Counted from the first letter of the stretch, positions 37,926 through 47,765 are shown. The stretch is DNA of 64,000 nucleotides from Gammaproteobacteria bacterium (GCA_002690865.1 NZGG01000015.1:42386-106385); one strand, 5' to 3'. The notes: generated from the letters alone by a model not told the origin. Numbers and translations: made by a program.

Positions 37926-38727
37926 GCATTGAAGGTTTGGATGTTAGGGGTCCAAAATCAATGCATCCATCAGGTAGGTTAAAGAGCTTATTGATTTCGT
38001 TTGCCCCCACAGTTTCTGTGGCTTTATCAAATATAAGCCGGCCATCCTGCAGTCCAATCAGACGCGGAAAGAACGTTTTAGCTAGGTCAAGGTTGTGTAA
38101 GCTCACACAAAGCGTCAGGCCTTTTTTTTTGCAGATTTCTCTGATTAAGGAAATAGTAGCTTTGGCCCTCACTGGGTCAACACTGGATATCGGCTCATCT
38201 GCCAATAATATCAATGGATCTTGGAACAGTGCCCTTGCTATCGCAACACGCTGTTGTTGCCCTCCAGATAAACGGTCTGTTCTTTCGTAAATTTTTTCGG
38301 CTATGCCTACACTATCTAATACCTCATAGACTTTTTCGACCACGTTGGTAGAGGGGAAAAGTAAATCTCTTGCGCCGCCTAAAAAGGACCGCTGCCCTAG
38401 TCGTCCGGAAACGACATTTTGGATAACCCTTAGGTTAGGTACAAGACTAAGGCTCTGGTGTATAAACCCAATACGAGAGCGGGCATATCTCAACTCCTGC
38501 GAACTCATCTCGCTAAATTTTTTTCCATCTATAGAGACAGCCCCATTCGTGGGTTGTATAAGTGCATTACACGTATTTAATAGAGTTGTCTTTCCAGAGC
38601 CACTTAATCCTATCAGTGCAGCTGCCTCTCCAGGCTTAAGAGTTAGTGATACTTCAGCAAGAGCCTCGATTCCTTGGTAGGCTACCGTCACATTCTTTAG
38701 GCAAAGCGATCCTCTTGCTGCATTCAA
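37906..38727 (-). CDS. phnC: ABC transporter ATP-binding protein (PhnC family)
   Basis: 273 residues. Walker A is GLSGSGKTT (40-48), the signature is LSGGQQQRVAIARALF, and Walker B is ILLADEPISSVDP. The closest recognisable family is PhnC of phosphonate and related oxyanion importers. It overlaps the binding-protein gene by 4 bases. Confidence 0.87.
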   Translation of the reverse strand: MNAARGSLCLKNVTVAYQGIEALAEVSLTLKPGEAAALIGLSGSGKTTLLNTCNALIQPTNGAVSIDGKKFSEMSSQELRYARSRIGFIHQSLSLVPNLRVIQNVVSGRLGQRSFLGGARDLLFPSTNVVEKVYEVLDSVGIAEKIYERTDRLSGGQQQRVAIARALFQDPLILLADEPISSVDPVRAKATISLIREICKKKGLTLCVSLHNLDLAKTFFPRLIGLQDGRLIFDKATETVGANEINKLFNLPDGCIDFGPLTSKPSMLGKSLE

Positions 38728-39674
38728 CGGATCATCTCGAGCTGTTTAGCGATTGCTCGGATTCCATTGTATTCTTCATTTCTTGCGGAGATAAGTCGAT
38801 CTCTGGGTAACGCAGATAGCAAAGAAGGATCTTCTATACCAATAAGCGTTGATTGCAATTGATTGGTGAAGCCGGCCCCAAATTGCTTTTCCAAGTCAGG
38901 ATGGGCTGTCCAGTTGTAGTCAGAGTAAGGGGGTGTTTTCCAGACTATTTTTACAATTTCTGGGTCTGTTAAACCAGCAGCTACTCTCTTTTCATAGACC
39001 TTATAGTTGATTGCGCCGAGTTGGTATTGCCCAGATTCGACTAGCTCTGCAGTTTTGTCATGGCTACCAGAAAACCCCACCGGGTGTTTAAAGAGCGCCA
39101 TCGGTCCCTTGCCGGTGTGCTGACGAATAAAAAATTCTGGCATCAACCGACCAGAGGTTGAACTTTCAGATCCGAACGTGAACCGAAGCTCGCTGATGTT
39201 TTCCGGAAAATCCTTGCTCACTTCTAACTCTGCACCTGGATTTGCGATAAAGTAAGTGAAATATTCTGGATCTGAAGCTCCCTGTGCAATGGCTTTTGCC
39301 CCGGATACAGCTTCTCTTGCTTGAACACCAGTAAGTCCCCCAAACCATCCAAGATGAACGTCACCGTTTCTAAACATTTCGACAGAGGCCTGATAGTCCC
39401 TAGCAGGGACATAAGAAACGACAACGTCAAGCTGGTTGCTTAGGTACAAAGCTAAGGGCGCAAATTTTTCGGCGAGCTCTGTTGTATTTTGATCAGGTAT
39501 AGCGGTGAACTTAAGTACTGGTTTTGCAGACTCTAAGCTGGAATTTGTTTTTTTCTGATTATCCGTACATCCAGCAGATCCCAAAACAAGACACATAACT
39601 ACTGCGAATTGGTAAATAACTCTCGATAAGCAGTGAAATTTGACGAAAAGTCTTCTTAAAAATAATAGCTCCAT
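38724..39674 (-). CDS. PhnD-type periplasmic binding protein, selenate-transporter-like branch
   Basis: 316 residues, a lipoprotein with the lipobox LGSAGC (Cys36). The sequence LKFTAIPDQNTTELAEKFAP, VHLGWFGGLTGVQAREAV, SSTSGRLMPEFFIRQHTGK and KTPPYSDYNW matches the group called putative selenate ABC transporter substrate-binding proteins rather than E. coli PhnD. It has a strong GGGAGGT ribosome site and heads the four-gene operon. Selenate is inferred; phosphonate, phosphite or another oxyanion remains possible. No selD, selA or selU lies in this window. Confidence 0.8.
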   Translation of the reverse strand: MELLFLRRLFVKFHCLSRVIYQFAVVMCLVLGSAGCTDNQKKTNSSLESAKPVLKFTAIPDQNTTELAEKFAPLALYLSNQLDVVVSYVPARDYQASVEMFRNGDVHLGWFGGLTGVQAREAVSGAKAIAQGASDPEYFTYFIANPGAELEVSKDFPENISELRFTFGSESSTSGRLMPEFFIRQHTGKGPMALFKHPVGFSGSHDKTAELVESGQYQLGAINYKVYEKRVAAGLTDPEIVKIVWKTPPYSDYNWTAHPDLEKQFGAGFTNQLQSTLIGIEDPSLLSALPRDRLISARNEEYNGIRAIAKQLEMIR

Positions 39675-39798
39675 TTTTTAACACCTCCCTTTTTACTAAT
39701 TATTGGAACATCTCTGCAAAATGATTGAACTGGTAAAATTCCGCTTTCGTGACGGCATTGTTTTATTAAATTAACATTTAAAACGAGCATTTTCGGAA

Positions 39799-40872
39799 TT
39801 ATTTTTGCTGTTTTCCCCTCGTAGTTTTTTTAATCTTGCTGTCATATTTGTTTTTATCGCTCCCATTAATAGCCTCAGTATAGAATGAGTGCTCCGCGCA
39901 TAATTTTTGATAATTGTTGAATCTGCGTTTATCAAGAACCTTTTTTGCAAGAGCATCCCTTATTGCGCAATCTGGTTCTAATTCATGGGTACAGTTGGAA
40001 AACCTGCATAAAAGGAAAAGAGCTTCGATATCCGCAAACATTTCGCTGAGAACCTCTTTGCTGTGAGCTAACGTTAGTTCGCGGATGCCTGGGGTATCCA
40101 AAATCATTGGGCCATCTTTCAGCAGGTGAATCGAACGTGAAGTAGTAGTATGTCTCCCATGGTTATCTGTAGTTCGAACGATTCCTGTCTCTTGAAGATT
40201 AGTTCCTGCTAAAGTATTTACGATCGTTGATTTCCCAACTCCCGAGGAACCTAAAACTGCGATTGTATTGCCAATATTGAGCCAGCGACGTAACTCTCTG
40301 ACTGAATCTTTTTCTTTGGCGTTAACTAAAACGGTAGGGGCATCCGTAATGGCTAGAGCTCTCTTGCGGTAGCTTTGAGCATCTTCCACCAAATCGCTTT
40401 TTGTGACGACGATAACAGGCCTGACCGCAGTTTTTTTTGCTAGCGCGAGGTATCTTTCCAGACGTGATTCACTGAATTCATTATTAGCGGAGGTAACTAT
40501 GAATAATATGTCTATATTTGCTGCAATGGCTTGTTCTTGTATTTTCTGCCCTGTACTTACACCCGCTGATATTCGGGTCATCATATTTTCCGGATTTAGT
40601 GCACGCCATATTTGCTCGCTATTGAGGTCCACTAACAACCAGTCTCCCGTTGTTGGTTTTCGTTGATGCAGTGTATTAGTTAATTGATGATCTAGTTTGA
40701 TTCGATGTTCGTTAAATCCATCATGAACAATCACTGCATTCCGGTGCTCTGCTACCACGCGAACGGGTGTAAATTCTCCCCACTCACTATCGTTAACTTG
40801 TTTGTTAAAAAATGGCCGCCAGCCGAGAGATTTAAGCTTAACCTGTTGTATGGATTTAGATTTATTCTCCAA
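39799..40872 (-). CDS. rsgA: Small ribosomal subunit GTPase RsgA (YjeQ)
   Basis: 357 residues with the circularly permuted GTPase order: OB fold (about 35-100), G4 TKSD (157-160), G1 GSSGVGKST (208-216), G3 DTPGIR (259-264), then a zinc finger with C289, C294, H296 and C302. RsgA matures 30S subunits by displacing RbfA near the decoding centre. The lysine-rich tail is also typical. It precedes the transporter operon on the same strand with 124 bases between. Confidence 0.95.
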   Translation of the reverse strand: MENKSKSIQQVKLKSLGWRPFFNKQVNDSEWGEFTPVRVVAEHRNAVIVHDGFNEHRIKLDHQLTNTLHQRKPTTGDWLLVDLNSEQIWRALNPENMMTRISAGVSTGQKIQEQAIAANIDILFIVTSANNEFSESRLERYLALAKKTAVRPVIVVTKSDLVEDAQSYRKRALAITDAPTVLVNAKEKDSVRELRRWLNIGNTIAVLGSSGVGKSTIVNTLAGTNLQETGIVRTTDNHGRHTTTSRSIHLLKDGPMILDTPGIRELTLAHSKEVLSEMFADIEALFLLCRFSNCTHELEPDCAIRDALAKKVLDKRRFNNYQKLCAEHSFYTEAINGSDKNKYDSKIKKTTRGKQQK

Positions 40873-40953
40873 AATACTTTCGCGATAAAGCTTTTTGTTT
40901 GGGGGGCGAGGATACTTTATCCTTGGTTGGGTAAGACTTTTTTAGTTTTAGCA

Positions 40954-41580
40954 TCAAAAAAAACACTCACAAATACGCTCAAATTTTTGCTTCGCTTCTC
41001 GGTCAACGATAGGGCCATGGGCAATAACTATTCGACGAAAGTCCCAAGCCTTTATATCATTTACAAAATCCCTAAATCCCTTTTGATCTTGAATCGTACC
41101 TTCTATGAGTAGCGGAGGTGCTAGGTAAACACCTTGTTTAGCATGGTTCTGTACTAAGTCAGTTACGATTAGAGACTTGCTTTCATAATGAAAAAAAACG
41201 ATTTCGTCGAATTTGGGCACGCTTTTCATAGACCTAGCATCAAATTCATCGATCCAGATATTTTTCCTCAGCACACGGAACTTGTCGAGATCTCGCAATT
41301 TTTTTGGTATTCCCGGTGTTACCCATACTTCGGCGAGGGGGTAAGTGTGTACCCATTCCATTAAGAACATATTATGCAGATTATTCCCGCAGAAAAGATA
41401 ACCCACTTCACCTAGCTCACTGATTGCTGCTTTCAGTTCATTCGACAAACGAGTGGGCGCATGAATCCACAGCTTTTCATTACCAAGGCGAACTACCGTA
41501 AGTCGGAGGGGTAATTTCCTGCCGTCCTCAAAGCAAAGCATATGGTCGTGTGTCCAAATATTAGTGGCTAATTTATACAC
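40954..41580 (-). CDS. DUF4336 domain protein
   Basis: 208 residues matching DUF4336, a metallo-beta-lactamase-like fold: NIWTHDHMLCFEDG, LRLTVVRLGNEKLWIHAPTRL, GEVGYLFCGNNLHNMFLMEW, and EIVFFHYESKSLIVTDL. In the group the HxxH-like metal ligands are partly changed, and the function is unknown. It is separated from rsgA by 81 bases on the same strand. Confidence 0.75.
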   Translation of the reverse strand: MYKLATNIWTHDHMLCFEDGRKLPLRLTVVRLGNEKLWIHAPTRLSNELKAAISELGEVGYLFCGNNLHNMFLMEWVHTYPLAEVWVTPGIPKKLRDLDKFRVLRKNIWIDEFDARSMKSVPKFDEIVFFHYESKSLIVTDLVQNHAKQGVYLAPPLLIEGTIQDQKGFRDFVNDIKAWDFRRIVIAHGPIVDREAKQKFERICECFF

Positions 41581-41665
41581 ATATTATCCAAGTAAACACG
41601 AAAGCTAACTTCTTATCAGTTTACGTTAGTAAAATAGTTTATTAAAAGACTGCCCTTAAGGTTAT

Positions 41666-41812
41666 TTACCTATCGATCGCTGGATTGCGCATGGGTAGAC
41701 TTTTGTCATTCGCTCACTCGAGCAAGCTGCCGTCGTAAACATATATATCTTCATGGCCAAGGTCCTTTAGTAAAAAGGCGACAATGGTTGCGGTTACCAC
41801 TTAGCATTGGTG
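41666..41812 (-). pseudogene. Fragment of a rhodanese/sulfurtransferase gene
   Basis: In the 317-base gap upstream of the DUF4336 gene, the minus strand reads VTATIVAFLLKDLGHEDIYV then YDGSLLE, a TGA where the family has Trp, then ANDKSLPMRNPAID and a TAA at 41666-41668. This is the C-terminal end of a SseA-type sulfurtransferase; the CxxGVTA catalytic loop begins near 41805 but is broken by a TAA. No N-terminal part is visible. Confidence 0.65.
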
Positions 41813-41897
41813 TTAAGTCAAGAATCACAATTCTTGCATAGTTAAGGTTTCATATCAGCCAGTGATCGCTCACTAGGCAACTGTTATTGCCCATTAA

Positions 41898-42695
41898 TTA
41901 AGATTGGTCTGGTTTTTCGTAGAACATACTCGTACGTCCTCCATCAATCACCAAGTCGTGACTGTTAATGAAGCGTCCTTCTTCTGAAGCTAAGAAAAGG
42001 GCTCCATTTGCGATATCCAATGGGAAACCTGACGTAGCGAGAGGGCTGGCTTTTGCAAGATTTCGCTGCAATTTGCCCATTTTCCCCTCATATTCACCAT
42101 CCTCTAGAGCCACCTGAGAACCTCCCCAAAATATGGGCGTGGCAATTGCTCCGGGAGAAATGACGTTTACACGAATACCATCAGGTCCAAGACGAGCGCC
42201 AGCGAGTTTACTATAGTGCGTTAGCGCGGCTTTAACCGATGAATACATGAGGTCACCTTGATTATCCCTCAAACCCGCAATACTCGAATTATTAATAATG
42301 CATCCTCCTCCTCGTTGTTTCATATATGGAACGGCGTGCTTAGTTGATAACACGGCACTACTAAAAAGGAGCGTCCAAGCGTAATTAATTTCTTCTGCTG
42401 TAACTGTTTCGACGGGCCCTTTAGTAGTGCCTCCAGCGTTATTAAAAAGTATGTCTAGACCTCCATAGCGGTCAACTGCTACCTTAATCGTGCCTTCGAT
42501 ATCTTCTTCAGACATAACATCTGCCTGAAAATAAATAGCTCCTGTTCTTTCTGCTATCGTCTTTCCTTTCTCAACAGATCGACCGCTAAAGACTACCTCA
42601 GCCCCCTCCTTAACAAATAGCTCAACGGTTGCCTCTCCTATTCCGCTTGTTCCTCCACTGATAACGGCAACTTTTTCTCTTAACCTTTTGTTCAT
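41898..42695 (-). CDS. Short-chain dehydrogenase/reductase
   Basis: 265 residues, classical SDR: cofactor motif GGTSGIG (14-20), NNAGG near 86-90, active-site S in NNSSIAG, YSSVK catalytic Tyr-Lys pair, and SPGAIATP. Oxidises or reduces a hydroxyl/keto group with NAD(P); substrate unknown. It lies downstream of a CoA-transferase III on the same strand with 68 bases between, so both may belong to one pathway. Confidence 0.85.
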   Translation of the reverse strand: MNKRLREKVAVISGGTSGIGEATVELFVKEGAEVVFSGRSVEKGKTIAERTGAIYFQADVMSEEDIEGTIKVAVDRYGGLDILFNNAGGTTKGPVETVTAEEINYAWTLLFSSAVLSTKHAVPYMKQRGGGCIINNSSIAGLRDNQGDLMYSSVKAALTHYSKLAGARLGPDGIRVNVISPGAIATPIFWGGSQVALEDGEYEGKMGKLQRNLAKASPLATSGFPLDIANGALFLASEEGRFINSHDLVIDGGRTSMFYEKPDQS

Positions 42696-42763
42696 CGCGA
42701 TCTCTCTTTTTTTAAATTAATTCCTGATTAGTAACGTTTTTAACCCTAGAAAAGTTCTTTAGA

Positions 42764-43933
42764 CTAAATGTTATTATCTTCGCTTAGCAGCACCCCGGTT
42801 TCCTTGAGTTCGTTTATCTTTTTACTATCAGCAGCTAGCCACTCATCTAAAATCTTATCATTATGTTCACCCTTATGAGGTGCTGGACCTCTAATGCCAC
42901 TAACGGCGTTAGAAAAACGGTATGGCGATTGAGTTACGGTTCGCTTTCCTCCTGCACGATCATCAACTTCTACGAATGTCTGACGCTCGCGCAAAGTTGG
43001 TTGTCCGGTTAGGTTTGAAGCCTCTCGTACATGTCCCCAGGGGATATTGAACCGATCCAACACTTCGTTGATCTGGTCTAAGGTATTTAGGCTAAGCATA
43101 AATTTTGCAGTCACTTCCCTGCGCAGAAATATTCTATGTTCGAGTTCCATTTCCTTTGTCGTGGGGTCACTAATACCTAGCTCATCAACCAAACATCTCC
43201 AGAAAAACCGAAAATCAGTAGCTAGAATAATGGGACCCAGTCCCGTCATCCAAACATCATTTGGTAATGGTCCCGTGTCGTGAGAATCGTCAAGGTCGTA
43301 CTGTAATTGGTCATCGGTTGCCACGGTTGCATCAACCATCGATATGTCAATATGCTGGCCTTCACCGGTTCGGAGTCGCAGATACAACGCAGATAATACA
43401 GCAGTCAGTCCGTGTAGTGATGCATTCGTGTCTCCTATTGAAACCGGATAGTCCGAGTGAGGGTCTCCAGTTCGAACGCTTTTGCGAGAAACCAGCCCTG
43501 CTTCCGCATGAATCACAGAAGCGAAAGCAGGACGGCGAGATTCTGGGCCTCTCTGACCAAAGCCAGAAATTGATAGCATGATTAGTTTGGCGTTAACAGC
43601 AGCCAGGATTTCGTAGCTTATGCCTAGTCGTTGCATGACTCCCGGTCGAAAGTTCTCTATTAGGATATCTGCTTCCTTAACAAGATCCTTGATTAGATCT
43701 ACAGCACCGTCCGCTAGCATATCAACACAGATACCTCTTTTGCCCAGATTGCAATGATTATAGTAGCCAGTGATTCCTCCTATGGACTTTCCCCAATTTC
43801 TAGTCATATCTCCCTCTGGAGGTTCAACCTTGACTACTTCTGCACCGAGTTCAGCAAGCATTCGCCCGGCATAGGGGCCAGCAAGGACTCTGGAGAGATC
43901 GAGTACTTTAATTCCAGTAAGAGGGTATTCCAT
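42764..43933 (-). CDS. CoA-transferase family III (CaiB/Frc type)
   Basis: 389 residues. LDLSRVLAGPYAGRMLAELGAEVVKVEPP is the N-terminal family hallmark, the catalytic Asp is D168 in VSIGDTNASLHG, and the C-terminal domain has the GTGEGQHIDISMVDA-like segment. It transfers CoA between carboxylic acids through a mixed anhydride with Asp. The acid is unknown; neighbours are SDR and, further on, MaoC and enoyl-CoA reductase-like genes. Confidence 0.87.
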   Translation of the reverse strand: MEYPLTGIKVLDLSRVLAGPYAGRMLAELGAEVVKVEPPEGDMTRNWGKSIGGITGYYNHCNLGKRGICVDMLADGAVDLIKDLVKEADILIENFRPGVMQRLGISYEILAAVNAKLIMLSISGFGQRGPESRRPAFASVIHAEAGLVSRKSVRTGDPHSDYPVSIGDTNASLHGLTAVLSALYLRLRTGEGQHIDISMVDATVATDDQLQYDLDDSHDTGPLPNDVWMTGLGPIILATDFRFFWRCLVDELGISDPTTKEMELEHRIFLRREVTAKFMLSLNTLDQINEVLDRFNIPWGHVREASNLTGQPTLRERQTFVEVDDRAGGKRTVTQSPYRFSNAVSGIRGPAPHKGEHNDKILDEWLAADSKKINELKETGVLLSEDNNI

Positions 43934-44026
43934 TTATGTCTCCGATGTCAGTATTTGGTTAGCAAGGTTAATTAGGAAGGATCAATTTTGTGAAGCCACG
44001 ATAGATTCCGTTAAAGATAATCTACC

Positions 44027-45139
44027 TCATTTCTGTAAGAGACTCTCTAATCTATTCTCAGCAGTTTGGAGAATAGATGGGTGTACATAAGCATTATTGA
44101 TCTCAATAATGCTTATGTAGTGATTAACGGCAGAGGTTCGTTTACCGTTCAAATCTGCAAGCTGACCTGCTGTCAAAAGTAGCCATGCCTTACCCCAAGG
44201 TGGGAAGTCCGTGTTCTCAATATCTTGAATTTGACTGAACGTTTCTGTAGCAAGTTTATTTTCTCTAAGACCCATATACGCCCTTGTAATCCAAAGTAGT
44301 GTCATAGCACTGGCTACTTTATCACGGTTCGTTTGTAAAAATACCCGACCTGCTGAGATAGTTTCCGTATATAACTTCTGTTCCAACAGTAATGAAATAT
44401 AAAGTAAGCCAAAGCGTTCATTGCTGGGGTAACGCTTGTCAAGATCTCGAAATATTTCGGCTGCTTTAGCTACATTCGGTAGTCCTTGGCGAGACAGTAT
44501 GTCGGCGTAAACGTATTTTGCTTCGTCACCGCGGTACCCCTTAATGGCTGCAGCATCTGAAAGGTAAGGGATACTTTTTTCCGCATTACCTTGCGGTATA
44601 AACCAGAGAATTGATGATAGTAATTTTAAAAATGGAGGCAAATTATCGGCATAGTAGTAAGCAACACCAAGATGCATTTTTGCTTCAACAAGTGTGGAAT
44701 CAAGTGAAAGCGCCCTTTCTATATGCTTGATTGCGAGGTTGCTATGACGGCCCGCGCTATAGTAATGACCGCGAATAGCTGAAAGATAGGAGATGGTTAG
44801 ATGAGCTTGGCCACACTCGTAATAAGCTTGATGGTCATACCGATTAGTACTTATGGCTGTTTCACATATGTTAAATACAGCATTTGCATCATCTCGAACT
44901 TCTTGGTCAGTTTTCTTAATATTAGGGTCCCAGGCGAGGTTAGACAAAGATGTGTTTAGATTAAAAACATAGCCGATGGCATTATTAGGATTCTTAGAAA
45001 CCAGCTGTTGGTAGACTCGACGAGCTCCTTGCTGATCGCCTTCTAAACGCATTATCCGACCCTCTCTATGGAGATCATTGAGATCGGCTCTGATGTCGGA
45101 CAGGCTAAATAAGATTATTAAAACGGGGAAAAATTTCAA
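44027..45139 (-). CDS. Exported TPR-repeat protein
   Basis: 370 residues with an N-terminal signal peptide (MKFFPVLIILFSLSDIRA) and several TPR-like helix pairs (for example GQAHLTISYLSAIRGHYYSAGRH, HIERALSLDSTLVEAKMHLGVAYYYADN). It is predicted periplasmic and probably a scaffold. Divergent from a secreted S41 protease across 400 bases. No precise function can be given. Confidence 0.7.
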   Translation of the reverse strand: MKFFPVLIILFSLSDIRADLNDLHREGRIMRLEGDQQGARRVYQQLVSKNPNNAIGYVFNLNTSLSNLAWDPNIKKTDQEVRDDANAVFNICETAISTNRYDHQAYYECGQAHLTISYLSAIRGHYYSAGRHSNLAIKHIERALSLDSTLVEAKMHLGVAYYYADNLPPFLKLLSSILWFIPQGNAEKSIPYLSDAAAIKGYRGDEAKYVYADILSRQGLPNVAKAAEIFRDLDKRYPSNERFGLLYISLLLEQKLYTETISAGRVFLQTNRDKVASAMTLLWITRAYMGLRENKLATETFSQIQDIENTDFPPWGKAWLLLTAGQLADLNGKRTSAVNHYISIIEINNAYVHPSILQTAENRLESLLQK

Positions 45140-45539
45140 TTTATCTAATGCTCACTTTTGTTCTTATCTTAATCAAGAATGGAGTTTCTGTTAAACCATA
45201 ACTCCTTATCAGAATCTGATACGTCATGTCTGCAGTATAGCTAAGACATCTCTTTTATAACTTCCAACTTTACCGGGTATTAATATATAGACCGCGATAA
45301 TTAATTAAATAAAGCGGTCTTTCTGGACGTATACAAGAAATTTAATAAATGGAAGTGTTGTGTTTACGCTTTTAATCTTTCGGTCGAGAGTAAACAACTT
45401 TATTAAATATAGGGCATAGTACTGACCTTGTAGAAATTTATTCGATTAACTTGATTGCTAAAATCTTAACTGAAACATTTCCCACTGATTGCACATGGAG
45501 GTTTTAATGTACCATCATAGAGTCAAAGTTTAGGTAGTT
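45140..45539. other. Divergent intergenic region with two inverted repeats
   Basis: No gene is seen. An AGACCGC ... GCGGTCT repeat lies around 45289-45320 with a loop of 18 bases. A longer imperfect hairpin covers 45340-45408: ATTTAATAAA pairs with TTTATTAAAT and GTTG/TTTAC pairs with GTAAACAAC across bulges. It must also contain promoters for the TPR and protease genes. Confidence 0.45.
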
Positions 45540-47147
45540 GTGGGGATTCATCGAGACGAAATCAGTGCTTTTAATAAGATATTCATAATATATTTTTGTC
45601 TGTTATTTAGCGCCTGTAATCGGCATTCCCAAGCTTTATCACCCTCTCCCTATAGTAGTAGCGAAGTTCAAGTTGGCGATTTAGTAGAGGATAGCCAGGA
45701 TCTGGAGTGGGATGCTGGTTTTAATCCATTTTATAAAAATTATGCCAATTTTTGTGAGAATCCAAGAGAGCAAACTACTTCAGAGATCTTGGGAACGGTT
45801 GTAGACGAGAATATCTGGTTGAGATCTATGAGTTATTACAGTTACTTGTGGTACGACGAAATTAAAGATGTTGATCCAAGTAGCATTAATAACGCACCAG
45901 AGTATTTTGCTTTGATGAAAACATTCCAGCTCACGCCAGCTGGGGATCCTAAAGATCGATTCCATTTCTCTATGGATACCGAAGAATGGGAACGACTATC
46001 TGCTTCAGGCATCTCAGTTGGGTATGGCATGACTATTAAAGTCATTAATGCACGCCCGCCAAGGAAAATTATCGTCGCTTACACAGAACCGAATTCCCCA
46101 GCCACTAGTGACGAAGCCAATTTAAAAAGAGGTGCAGAAATACTGGCAATTGATGGTATAGATCTTATTGATGCTTCTAGTGCAGAAGAAGTGGCGACTC
46201 TAAATAATGGGCTGTCCCCCAAGAGCTTGGGTGAAAAGCATGAATTTCTAGTGAAGGACCTCGGAGCATTAGTACCGAGGAGAATCGTGCTTCAGGCAAG
46301 GGAGGTTAAATCTACGCCTGTTCAGAATGTGAAAGTTATTGAAACGAATAGCGGTGATGTCGGATACATATTGTTCAATGATCATATCAGTACTTCTGAG
46401 CGGCAGTTGATCGATGCAATTAATCTGCTTAATCAAAGAAAAGTATCAGATTTGGTTCTTGATCTTAGGTATAACGGCGGAGGTTTTTTAGACATTGCTA
46501 ATGAGCTTGCGTATATGATTGCCGGTAACTTCAGTGTTGGTCAGGTTTTTGACCAGCTACAGTTCAACGACAAGCATGAAATTTTTAATCCGTTAACAGG
46601 TGATTTGTTAACTCCAACAATGTTTCGTTCTACCGCAAAAGGTTTTTCCGTAGAGGCAGACGTTGCTTTACCGTCACTGAATCTATCTCGGTTATTTGTC
46701 TTAACAGGCAGTGGTACTTGCTCTGCCAGCGAAGCAATTATAAACGGTCTAAATGGAATTAACTTCGAAGTTATTCAGATCGGGAATAGTACCTGTGGCA
46801 AGCCCTACGGTTTCTATCCTATGGATAACTGTGGTACCACCTATTTCACAATTCAGTTTCGTAGTGTCAATGCTAAAGGTTTTGGAGACTATTCTGATGG
46901 CTTCACTCCAAAATCAGATTTGCAAGTAGCTCATCAAAATACCTTGCCAGGATGTAAGGTAGCAGATGATCTGAGTTCTTTTTTAGGAGATCGTAATGAA
47001 GAAAGGCTTTCGGCCGCACTTTGGTATCGGGAATATGGTAGCTGTCCTGAGATTTTATTAGCTCATGAACAGTTAAAAATGAGAAGAAATCCTGACGGTT
47101 ACCTTTTAAAACCTAAGTGGTTAAAAACAATGACAGCTTTGCCTTAA
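45540..47147 (+). CDS. S41 family C-terminal processing protease, lipoprotein
   Basis: 535 residues from GTG at 45540; no earlier in-frame start fits. The lipobox LFSAC (Cys26) predicts an outer-membrane or periplasmic lipoprotein. A PDZ-like segment spans about 160-250, and the S41 domain has DLVLDLRYNGGG, the nucleophile Ser395 in GTCSASE, and Lys421 in TCGKPYGF. These are the serine-lysine dyad of C-terminal processing proteases. Substrate unknown; the divergent TPR protein may be a partner. Confidence 0.85.
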   Translation: MGIHRDEISAFNKIFIIYFCLLFSACNRHSQALSPSPYSSSEVQVGDLVEDSQDLEWDAGFNPFYKNYANFCENPREQTTSEILGTVVDENIWLRSMSYYSYLWYDEIKDVDPSSINNAPEYFALMKTFQLTPAGDPKDRFHFSMDTEEWERLSASGISVGYGMTIKVINARPPRKIIVAYTEPNSPATSDEANLKRGAEILAIDGIDLIDASSAEEVATLNNGLSPKSLGEKHEFLVKDLGALVPRRIVLQAREVKSTPVQNVKVIETNSGDVGYILFNDHISTSERQLIDAINLLNQRKVSDLVLDLRYNGGGFLDIANELAYMIAGNFSVGQVFDQLQFNDKHEIFNPLTGDLLTPTMFRSTAKGFSVEADVALPSLNLSRLFVLTGSGTCSASEAIINGLNGINFEVIQIGNSTCGKPYGFYPMDNCGTTYFTIQFRSVNAKGFGDYSDGFTPKSDLQVAHQNTLPGCKVADDLSSFLGDRNEERLSAALWYREYGSCPEILLAHEQLKMRRNPDGYLLKPKWLKTMTALP

Positions 47148-47205
47148 GTCCAATAGTCTCGTGGTTGTGGTACAGTTCATCATTTGGCGTTAAGGAGGAA
47201 AAGGA

Positions 47206-47682
47206 ATGTCAGAGGAAGCAATGCAAAAAGCTTATGAAGTGATGACGGCACGTATCGGAGAGCAAACATCGCGTTCGGAGTGGTTCAAGGTCACGCAAGA
47301 GAGGATCAATGACTTTGCTGAGGTGACTATGGACCACCAGTGGATCCATATTGATGTTGAAAAAGCGAAAGCAGGACCTTTTGGTGCTCCTATTGCGCAT
47401 GGGCAGCTAACCTTATCTATCATGGGACATCTTCCTCGTGCTGCAGAGCCAGTGAATGATGTGAAGCTTGAGGGTCAAAAGCTAACCATCAACTACGGGT
47501 TTAATAAAGTAAGATTTCCTGCTCCTGTGCCAGCAGGCTCAAAAGTGCGAACAACGGGTACCCTTAAAGCTGTGGAAATCAAGGGCGGTATGATTGAGGT
47601 TATGACCGAGGTCGTCATGGAAATTGAGGGCCAGGAAAAGCCATGTTGTGTGGCCGAAAGTCTAGGGAGGATAGTGTTCTAG
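47206..47682 (+). CDS. MaoC-like (R)-enoyl-CoA hydratase
   Basis: 158 residues, the single hot-dog fold of this family. The hydratase motif D43-x4-H48 (MDHQWIHIDVEKAKAGPFGA) and PIAHGQLTLS are visible. It hydrates short or medium enoyl-CoA to (R)-3-hydroxyacyl-CoA. Very strong ribosome site AAGGAGG. Possible links to the CoA transferase and SDR upstream are inference. Confidence 0.87.
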   Translation: MSEEAMQKAYEVMTARIGEQTSRSEWFKVTQERINDFAEVTMDHQWIHIDVEKAKAGPFGAPIAHGQLTLSIMGHLPRAAEPVNDVKLEGQKLTINYGFNKVRFPAPVPAGSKVRTTGTLKAVEIKGGMIEVMTEVVMEIEGQEKPCCVAESLGRIVF

Positions 47683-47765
47683 GTGCAATATGTAAAAGAT
47701 CGCTATTCAATAGCATCCAAAAAAGTTATTTGGAAGGTTCAGAGGCCCATGGGTTGCTCTCACCC

